The notes below the pieces were generated by a model. That model made no database searches. It saw only the letters and a program-made list of their open reading frames with translations, and was not told where the DNA came from. Shown one piece after another: positions 5,460-10,539 of a stretch of 10,539 nt of DNA. The stretch spans positions 1-10,539 of the forward strand of contig DATMTS010000063.1 of NCBI GenBank assembly GCA_035564555.1. The letters run 5' to 3'. The stretch's first letter is position 1. Every line of letters starts with the position of its first letter. Source of the stretch: DATMTS01 sp035564555. Its GTDB lineage: Bacteria > Actinomycetota > Actinomycetes > Actinomycetales > Microbacteriaceae. Both the position numbers and the translations under genes were made by a program.

Positions 5460-5852
5460 CTACCCGTTCGTCGTGTTCGCTCGCACCACAGGATCGCCGA
5501 CGGACAGGTAGGTACCGTGCCCGCTCGTCACCGAACCGTTGTCGAACACCAGCACCTCGCTCACCAGACCGCCACGTTGATTGCGGTAGTTGATCACGAT
5601 CGCATCCATTCCGCCGTAGACGCCGATCAGCTCGAAGTGCAGGTCGGGAATGCGGCGCAGGCCCTCCTGCCAGTAGGCCCGAACGGCGTCCTTGCCGCGC
5701 AGTACCCCGTCGCAATCCGGCACCAGGGCGGCCGCCAGGGGTGAGGAGAAGACCACGTCGTCCGCGAAGTGCGCCAGCACCGATTCGATGTCGTGCGCGT
5801 TCCACGCAGCCAGCCAGTCGTTCGCGAACTTCTCTGGATCCGGCGTCGTCAC
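5460..5852 (-). CDS. SnoaL-like / NTF2-like fold protein
   Basis: A 130-residue protein with the pattern of the SnoaL-like cone-shaped fold: FANDWLAAWNAHDIESVLAH (helix with the W-N-x-H-D signature), FADDVVFSSP, GKDAVRAYWQEGLRRIPDLHF, and strands ending VLVFDNGSVTSGHGTYL. Members are small enzymes (isomerases, cyclases, hydrolases) or ligand-binding proteins of one domain; the substrate cannot be read here. Its GTG start at 5852 overlaps the dhaM stop (GTGA, 5849-5852), and AAGGAG lies 7 nt upstream inside dhaM, so it is translationally coupled to the dha operon. A role next to dihydroxyacetone phosphorylation is inference from position only. Confidence 0.8.
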   Translation of the reverse strand: MTTPDPEKFANDWLAAWNAHDIESVLAHFADDVVFSSPLAAALVPDCDGVLRGKDAVRAYWQEGLRRIPDLHFELIGVYGGMDAIVINYRNQRGGLVSEVLVFDNGSVTSGHGTYLSVGDPVVRANTTNG

Positions 5853-6586
5853 CGCGTCTCCTTGCCTGCGAAACCCGACTCGATGAGCTCCGCGAGCGCA
5901 TCGACCGCCGTCGCGCCGTCGGGTTCGGCGGAGATTTCGACCGTCGCGCCCCTCATCAGCCCGAGCGACATGATGCCCAGCAGGCTTTTGGCATCCTTGC
6001 CGTTGATCATGACCTTGACCGGAAAGGTGGCGGCGAGACGCACGAACTCGGCCGCGGGCCGCGCGTGCAGGCCATCGGCGTTGGTCAGGGTGGCACGGCG
6101 CACATATCGATCGGCGTCCGCATCGGATGTCACCGGCACCGGTCCGCCGGTGGCGGAGGTCCGGGATCCTCGAGGCGAAGCGGGTCGCGCCGCCTCCGCA
6201 GCCTCGACGACGCCATCGAGTGATTGTCCCGTCTGAGCTGCGACGGCGGCTGCGATCGCTCCCTCGACGATCGGAGCGTCCGCGATGCGCACCCGAACGC
6301 GATCACGTTCGCTCATCAGATCGATCGCCGTCTCGGCAGTGAGCACCGCCGAGCCGATGTCGCACAGCACGACGGCGGACGACCCGCGCAGGGCCCGCTC
6401 GATCGCCTTGCTGACCAGGTCGAAGCTGGTGCCCAACTGATCCTCATCGGTGCCGCCCGCTTCTTCGAGCGCGACGTTCGGTGCCATCTGCCGAGCCAGG
6501 GCCGCCGTGCCCGCGGCGATCTGAGCGCTGTGAGAGACGATCACCACGGCGACTCGATCGTGCGTGGTCTGCTCCGCGTCAGTCAT
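5849..6586 (-). CDS. dhaM: Dihydroxyacetone kinase phosphotransfer subunit DhaM fused to HPr
   Basis: A 245-residue two-domain protein. Residues about 11-135 form the EIIA-DhaM domain, with VAVVIVSHS placing the phosphorylated His at 19, and GGTDEDQLGTS and VVLCDIGSAVLTAE as family signatures. A linker rich in Ala, Pro, Ser and Gly (about 136-160) leads to an HPr domain with DGLHARPAAE (phospho-His174) and DAKSLLGIMSLG (Ser201 at the usual regulatory-serine place). E. coli DhaM carries in addition a truncated enzyme I domain, absent here, so phosphate must come from a host enzyme I encoded elsewhere. It passes phosphate to ADP bound on DhaL. The ATG at 6586 overlaps the dhaL stop in ATGACTGA; the in-frame upstream residues are not conserved-looking. 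Confidence 0.92.
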   Translation of the reverse strand: MTDAEQTTHDRVAVVIVSHSAQIAAGTAALARQMAPNVALEEAGGTDEDQLGTSFDLVSKAIERALRGSSAVVLCDIGSAVLTAETAIDLMSERDRVRVRIADAPIVEGAIAAAVAAQTGQSLDGVVEAAEAARPASPRGSRTSATGGPVPVTSDADADRYVRRATLTNADGLHARPAAEFVRLAATFPVKVMINGKDAKSLLGIMSLGLMRGATVEISAEPDGATAVDALAELIESGFAGKETR

Positions 6587-7226
6587 CAGCCGTCGCCACC
6601 GCGGCATCCGCCGCAGCGCGCAGAATCAACGCCGTCGATTGGGCGCCTGGATCGCGATGACCGATCGCGCGCTCCCCCAGATAGCTGGCGCGCCCCTTAC
6701 GCGCGACCAGCGGCTCGGTCGCCGCCGCAGCAGCCTCTGCCGCGTCTGCAGCCGAGGCGAGCAGCTGAACGGGTTGCTCATCGCGCGCGGCCGACTGCAA
6801 CGCCGCCTCCACGGCGAGAGTCCAGGCGTCGACCATCGTCTTCTCGCCCGGCAGCGCCTTGCCGCGTTGCACGATCCCCTCGGTGGCCGCCGCAAACAGT
6901 CCGGCGATCGCGGAGGAATCCAGCCGATCCCGGTCGGCAACCGACTCGGATGCCCGCAAGTACGCCGTGCCGTAGAGCGGCCCGGCGGCGCCCCCGACAC
7001 TCGAGATCAGTGTCGTCGCGATGAGCCTGAGAACATCGGACGGGGTCGCATCCTGCGGCACGTCGTCGAGCTTCGCCATCACGGCCGTGAACCCGCGGTC
7101 CATGTTCTCGCCGTGGTCGCCGTCTCCGATCGCCCGATCCAGATCACCGAGCTCTGTGCGGTGCTGCGACAGGACGGCGGCGCTGCGACGCGCCCAATCC
7201 AGCACCCATTGCGTTCCCACTGTCAT
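6579..7226 (-). CDS. dhaL: Dihydroxyacetone kinase ADP-binding subunit DhaL
   Basis: A 215-residue all-helical protein of normal DhaL length. The signature AIGDGDHGENM (32-42) supplies the aspartates that hold magnesium and tightly bound ADP; SSVGGAAGPLYGTAYLRA and the C-terminal RASYLGERAIGHRDPGAQS are further family landmarks. In PTS-dependent kinases DhaL keeps its nucleotide and shuttles phosphate from DhaM to dihydroxyacetone on DhaK. ATG 7226 is preferred because AAAGGG stands about 5 nt upstream; GTG 7232 is in frame two codons earlier but would sit directly on that site. It starts 14 nt after dhaK and overlaps dhaM by 8 nt, so the three subunits are made together. Confidence 0.93.
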   Translation of the reverse strand: MTVGTQWVLDWARRSAAVLSQHRTELGDLDRAIGDGDHGENMDRGFTAVMAKLDDVPQDATPSDVLRLIATTLISSVGGAAGPLYGTAYLRASESVADRDRLDSSAIAGLFAAATEGIVQRGKALPGEKTMVDAWTLAVEAALQSAARDEQPVQLLASAADAAEAAAAATEPLVARKGRASYLGERAIGHRDPGAQSTALILRAAADAAVATADD

Positions 7227-7240
7227 GCTCACCCTTTTCT

Positions 7241-8242
7241 CTACCGGCCCCAGCGCAGCGCGGCCGTGTGCACCGGAGCGTCCCAGAGCCGCACCAGTTC
7301 ATCGTCCAGCGGAACCACCGTGATGGAGAATCCCTGCATGTCCAGCGACGTCACGAGGCTGCCCACGAGGCTTCGCTCGATCTCGATCCCGGCGGAGGCG
7401 AGTACTTGCGCGACTCGCCGGAAAGCGATGTACAGCTCCGACGACGGCGTCGATCCCATTCCGTTCAACACGACCAGCACGCGCGACCCGGCGGCTATCG
7501 GCCGGTCCTCGAGAATCGCCTCGAGCAACTCGTCGACGAGCCGGTCGACGGGCGCGAACGCGGTGCGCGCCCGACCGGGTTCACCGTGGATGCCGATGCC
7601 GAATTCCACCTCGTCGTCGGCGAGCACGAAGCTGGGCTCGCCGCTGTGCGGCACCGTCGGGGGCGTGATCGCCACACCCATCGACCGAGCTAAGCCGATG
7701 ACACGCCGGCACAGGTGCACGATCGCGTCGAGGTCATCACCGCGCTCAGCGGCGGCGCCCGCGATCTTCTCGACCACGAGCGCACCGGCGACACCACGTC
7801 GCCCTGCCGTGTAGAGCGAATCGCGCACGGCCACATCGTCGTTGACCACGACCGTTCGCACCTCGACGCCGTCAAGCGACGCCAGTTCGGCGGCCGTCTC
7901 GAAGTTCAGCACGTCCCCTGTGTAGTTCTTCACCACGTAGAGCACGCCGGCGCCGCCGTCGACGGCCTTGGTCGCCGCGACTATGGGATCCGGGGTCGGT
8001 GAGGTGAAGACGGGACCCGGCACCGCGGCATCCAGCATTCCCGCTCCGACGAATCCCGCGTGCAACGGTTCGTGTCCGCTTCCCCCTCCGGAGAGGATGG
8101 CGACCTTGCCCGGCACGGGCGCGTCGGCACGCACGACGAACGCCGGGTGGGTGGAGATGCGCAGCAACGCGGGATGCGCGGCGGCCAGGCCCTCGAGGTA
8201 TTCGGTCGTCACGGCGCGCGGATCATTGATGAGCTTCTTCAT
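7241..8242 (-). CDS. dhaK: Dihydroxyacetone kinase substrate-binding subunit DhaK
   Basis: A 333-residue protein, the family's usual length. Landmarks in order: MKKLINDP at the start, AILSGGGSGHEPLHAGF with His57, VKNYTGDVLNF with Asp110, VVNDDVAV, and EFGIGIHGEPG with His219, the residue that forms a covalent hemiaminal with dihydroxyacetone. His57 and Asp110 correspond to the E. coli catalytic His56 and Asp109. The product is dihydroxyacetone phosphate, which enters glycolysis. The MKKLINDP start at ATG 8242 has AAGGGG 5 nt upstream. The gene begins only 40 nt after the trpD stop and no strong promoter is visible in that gap, so read-through from trpD is possible. No dhaR-type regulator is in the window. 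Confidence 0.95.
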   Translation of the reverse strand: MKKLINDPRAVTTEYLEGLAAAHPALLRISTHPAFVVRADAPVPGKVAILSGGGSGHEPLHAGFVGAGMLDAAVPGPVFTSPTPDPIVAATKAVDGGAGVLYVVKNYTGDVLNFETAAELASLDGVEVRTVVVNDDVAVRDSLYTAGRRGVAGALVVEKIAGAAAERGDDLDAIVHLCRRVIGLARSMGVAITPPTVPHSGEPSFVLADDEVEFGIGIHGEPGRARTAFAPVDRLVDELLEAILEDRPIAAGSRVLVVLNGMGSTPSSELYIAFRRVAQVLASAGIEIERSLVGSLVTSLDMQGFSITVVPLDDELVRLWDAPVHTAALRWGR

Positions 8243-8282
8243 CCGATCCCCTTCCAGGTACCGAAGCGCGGTCGACGGCGCA

Positions 8283-9335
8283 TCACGGGGCGGCCGCCGC
8301 CACCCAATCGTCGAGCTTTTTCGAAGCGGCGCCCGAGTCGATGGCCTGTGCCGCGACCGCCATCTTGTCGGTGAAGCGGTCGAGAATCGAACGCTGTGCC
8401 GAAGCGGGTTCGGTCGCCAGTTCGAACGACACCAGACCGGCGGCGGCATTCAGCAGCACGATGTCTCGCACGGCACCCGCCTCGCCGTCGAGCACCGAAT
8501 GAACGACGCCTGCGTTGTGCTGCGCGTCTCCCCCGAGCAACTCGTCGATGCTGGCGCGGCGCAGCCCGAGTTCGCGTGGGTCGATGTCGTGCTCCGTCAC
8601 CAGCCCCCGAGACACTTCCCAGATGTGGCTGTGCCCGGTGGTGGAGAGCTCGTCGAGCCCATCGTCACCGCGGAAGACCAGCGCTGTCGCGCCGCGGGTC
8701 TGGAAGACTCCGACGATCAGGGGCACCCGGTCGAGCTGTGCCACACCCACGGCGGATGCCTCGGGCCTGGCCGGGTTGCACAACGGGCCGAGGAAGTTGA
8801 ACACGGTCGGAATGGCCAATTGACTGCGAACCGCGCCGGCGTTCTGGAATCCGGGGTGGAAGGCGGAGGCGAAGGCGAAGGTGATTCCGGCGCGTTCGAA
8901 CACCTCGGCAACGCGTTCCGCCGACATCGTCAGATCGATGCCGAGCGCAGCGAGCACATCAGAGGACCCCGACGACGAACTCGCGGCCCTGTTGCCGTGC
9001 TTGATCACCGGTACACCGGCCGCCGCCGCGACGATCGCCGCGGTGGTCGACACGTTCACTGTGCCGAACCGGTCACCGCCCGTGCCGACGATGTCCAGCG
9101 CCATCGGGTCAAGCGGAAGCGGCACGGCATGCTCGAGGATCGCATCACGGAATCCGACGATCTCGTCGACCGTCTCACCCTTGGCGCGCAGCGCTACGAG
9201 AAACCCGGCGATCTGCGCCTGGGTGGCGGCACCCGTCATGATCTGCTCCATCGCCCACGACGCTTCGGCGACGCTCAGCGCCTCGCCCCCGAGCATCGAG
9301 GAGAGGATCGCAGACCAGGTAGGGGTTTCCGCCAT
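8283..9335 (-). CDS. trpD: Anthranilate phosphoribosyltransferase
   Basis: A 350-residue enzyme of tryptophan synthesis that joins anthranilate to phosphoribosyl pyrophosphate. Visible motifs: DIVGTGGDRFGTVNVST (81-97) with the PRPP-binding GTGGD and NVST, IKHGNRAASSSSGSSDVLAALG (111-132), the FAFASAFHPGFQNAGAVR segment for anthranilate entry, FNFLGPLCNPARP, and the metal-binding FRGDDGLDELSTTG. All expected catalytic elements are present and the length is normal. The ATG at 9335 is chosen because the protein then begins as in family members, with CGGAG just upstream; an in-frame upstream ATG gives a poor extension. It stands apart from other trp genes, as is common in actinobacteria, and is divergent from ctaE. 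Confidence 0.95.
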   Translation of the reverse strand: MAETPTWSAILSSMLGGEALSVAEASWAMEQIMTGAATQAQIAGFLVALRAKGETVDEIVGFRDAILEHAVPLPLDPMALDIVGTGGDRFGTVNVSTTAAIVAAAAGVPVIKHGNRAASSSSGSSDVLAALGIDLTMSAERVAEVFERAGITFAFASAFHPGFQNAGAVRSQLAIPTVFNFLGPLCNPARPEASAVGVAQLDRVPLIVGVFQTRGATALVFRGDDGLDELSTTGHSHIWEVSRGLVTEHDIDPRELGLRRASIDELLGGDAQHNAGVVHSVLDGEAGAVRDIVLLNAAAGLVSFELATEPASAQRSILDRFTDKMAVAAQAIDSGAASKKLDDWVAAAAP

Positions 9336-9340
9336 GGCTC

Positions 9341-9356
9341 CGATCCTATGGGATCG
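9341..9356. repeat. Inverted repeat immediately upstream of trpD
   Basis: CGATCC (9341-9346) and GGATCG (9351-9356) are perfect reverse complements around TATG, ending 5 nt before the trpD start codon and beside its ribosome binding site. In the trpD mRNA it would form a 6-bp stem with a four-base loop; as DNA it could be an operator. Its function is not known. Confidence 0.35.
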
Positions 9357-9388
9357 TTTCCGACACACCATCGGCGATGCCGATTGGA

Positions 9389-9415
9389 TTATCGGGCCGC
9401 GTTATCGGCCATAAT
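9389..9415 (+). promoter_or_regulatory. Divergent trpD/ctaE promoter region with TTATCGG direct repeats and ctaE -10 candidate
   Basis: TTATCGGGCC (9389-9398) and TTATCGGCC (9402-9410) are direct repeats 13 bp apart in the short divergent intergenic region. CATAAT (9410-9415) is a good -10 match that would start transcription at about 9422-9423, the GTG chosen for ctaE. TTGGAT (9384-9389) is a possible -35 but the 20-bp spacer is too long, so the -35 is unclear. The trpD promoter must lie in the same stretch but is not recognised. Confidence 0.35.
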
Positions 9416-9422
9416 GGAGATC

Positions 9423-10052
9423 GTGACGAGCACTTCGATATCCCCTGTGGCGTCCGCGCCAGGCATCAACCGCCCGAACGTGGTCGCCGTCGGCACGATC
9501 GTGTGGCTCGGCAGCGAGGTGATGTTCTTCGCGGGGCTCTTCGCGATCTACTTCACGCTGCGCACGTCGCTGCCGCAGCTGTGGGCCGAGAGCACCAAGC
9601 ACCTCGACGTGCCGTACGCCCTCGGGAACACGATCATCCTGGTGCTCAGCTCGTTCACCTGCCAGTTCGGCGTGTTCGCGGCGGAGCGGCTCCAGGCCCG
9701 CGCGACCGGCTGGCGCCCGTCGGAGTGGGGCATGGTCGAGTGGTTCTTCCTCACCTACGCGATGGGTGCGGTCTTCGTCAGCGGCCAGGTGTTCGAGTAC
9801 GCGACCCTCGTCAGCGAGGGCGTGATGATCAGCTCGTCCGCCTACGGATCCGCCTTCTACCTGACGACCGGGTTCCACGCCCTGCACGTCACCGGCGGCC
9901 TGCTCGCGTTCCTGCTGACCATCGGCCGGGCGTTCGCCGTCAAGAACTTCGGTCACCGGGAGGCGACGACCGCGATCGTCGTCTCCTACTACTGGCACTT
10001 CGTGGACGTGGTCTGGATCGGCCTGTTCCTCGTCATCTACGTGCTCAAATAG
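9423..10052 (+). CDS. ctaE: Cytochrome c oxidase subunit III
   Basis: A 209-residue membrane protein with five helices, the short actinobacterial form of subunit III of the aa3-type oxidase. Typical segments are VGTIVWLGSEVMFFAGLFAIYF (helix 1, with the conserved Glu32), YALGNTIILVLSSFTCQFGV, WFFLTYAMGAVFVSGQVFEY, the very conserved FYLTTGFHALHVTGGL, and SYYWHFVDVVWIGLFLVIYV at the end. Subunit III stabilises the oxidase core and proton uptake in the membrane. The GTG at 9423 is favoured by GGAG just before it and by the -10 at 9410-9415; ATG 9414 in the same frame would add three residues. The qcrC gene follows after 13 bp, so they form one respiratory operon. Confidence 0.95.
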   Translation: MTSTSISPVASAPGINRPNVVAVGTIVWLGSEVMFFAGLFAIYFTLRTSLPQLWAESTKHLDVPYALGNTIILVLSSFTCQFGVFAAERLQARATGWRPSEWGMVEWFFLTYAMGAVFVSGQVFEYATLVSEGVMISSSAYGSAFYLTTGFHALHVTGGLLAFLLTIGRAFAVKNFGHREATTAIVVSYYWHFVDVVWIGLFLVIYVLK

Positions 10053-10065
10053 CGTGAGGACCTCA

Positions 10066-10539
10066 GTGATTCGAACCCGTCGCGCGGCCGCAGCCGGCTC
10101 CGTCCCCTCCCGCAAGCGCGGCCGTCGGTCGCCGCTCGCGTCCGTGGCGCTCGTCGCCGTCGGCCTGCTGATCACCGGCGGCGCCTACACGCTCTTCACG
10201 GCCTCGTCTGGCGCGTCCGCCGCCATCGACCTGAACAGCCCCCAGGCGATCGCGCAGGGCAAGAAGCTGTTCGAGGCGAACTGCGCCACGTGCCACGGCC
10301 TCGCGCTGCAGGGCACCGCTGCCGGCCCGTCCCTCATCGGCGTCGGCGCGGCGGCGGTGGACTTCCAGGTCGGCACGGGCCGCATGCCGCTCGCGCAGGA
10401 CGCGCCCCAGGCCCAGGACAAGCCGCCGGTCTTCAACGACGACCAGACGAAGGAGCTCGCGGCGTACGTCGCCTCCATCGCCCCCGGCCCCGGCCTCCCG
10501 CCGTCGAAGTACCTGCAGCTGAACGGCGACGCCACCCGC
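10066..10539 (+). CDS. qcrC: Cytochrome bc1 (bcc) complex diheme cytochrome c subunit, N-terminal part
   Basis: The first 158 residues of a protein cut by the window end. A basic N-terminus (RTRRAAAA, RKRGRR) precedes a membrane anchor at about 24-46, then the first cytochrome c domain: FEANCATCHG has the haem-binding CATCH at 73-77, and GTGRMPL supplies the likely axial Met107. In Actinomycetota QcrC carries two such domains and passes electrons straight from the bcc complex to oxidase, without soluble cytochrome c; the second haem domain would lie beyond the window. GTG 10066 is chosen because GAGGA stands 5 nt upstream; GTG 10054 is in frame but would include that site. Confidence 0.94.
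   Translation, partial: MIRTRRAAAAGSVPSRKRGRRSPLASVALVAVGLLITGGAYTLFTASSGASAAIDLNSPQAIAQGKKLFEANCATCHGLALQGTAAGPSLIGVGAAAVDFQVGTGRMPLAQDAPQAQDKPPVFNDDQTKELAAYVASIAPGPGLPPSKYLQLNGDATR

Noticed and set aside
6564..7814. 416-residue + strand frame
   Set aside because: Lies antisense to dhaL and dhaK, which have complete family motifs; no motifs or ribosome binding site of its own.
7968..10052. 694-residue + strand frame
   Set aside because: Its first part is antisense to dhaK and trpD and has Arg/His-rich shadow composition; only the last 209 residues are real (ctaE).

Overview
The window looks like chromosomal DNA of a high-GC actinobacterium, most likely Microbacteriaceae. The right end carries trpD divergent from ctaE (haa3-type cytochrome c oxidase subunit III) followed by qcrC (membrane-anchored cytochrome c of the bcc complex), a respiratory layout usual in Actinomycetota. 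GTG starts are common and overlapping stop/start codons occur in the dha genes. The family assignment is inference; no rRNA or tRNA gene is present to confirm it.

Left part (1-1401, + strand): the tail of an unidentified gene, a small membrane protein of unknown function, then a clear two-gene unit: a DUF2975 four-helix membrane protein and, starting at the very next base, a YozG-like Cro/C1-type repressor. Its promoter (647-675) is close to consensus and would start transcription at or next to the ATG, so the mRNA is probably leaderless. TCGATA repeats lie over the spacer and the -10 box and are candidate operators.

Region 1402-2339 is a graveyard of about 940 bp. It holds a perfect 8-bp inverted repeat, a clear but broken piece of an Rhs-repeat core (1736-1840), a possible 25-residue single-helix protein with an excellent ribosome binding site (1908-1985), and otherwise nothing convincing.

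From 9335 down to 2340 every gene is on the minus strand: trpD; dhaK-dhaL-dhaM (a phosphotransfer-driven dihydroxyacetone kinase in which DhaM is fused to HPr); a SnoaL/NTF2-like protein overlapping dhaM by 4 nt; a patatin-like protein; an amidohydrolase of the gamma-resorcylate decarboxylase/ACMSD group; and an alpha/beta hydrolase. Phosphate would pass from PEP through host enzyme I and HPr to DhaM, to ADP held on DhaL, and to dihydroxyacetone bound on DhaK.

The most interesting signal is a duplicated, apparently structured leader of about 117 nt. It occurs twice, before the patatin gene (5289-5405) and before the alpha/beta hydrolase gene (3091-3207). Both copies share a perfect Shine-Dalgarno sequence inside a hairpin, a GTATCC motif in the apical loop, a second downstream arm that can pair with the 3' arm of the first hairpin, and an identical 11-nt block holding the ribosome binding site exactly 7 nt from the ATG. 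Stem substitutions between the copies keep pairing possible. This suggests a cis-acting RNA switch or attenuator controlling a hydrolase module. I do not recognise it as a known riboswitch class.
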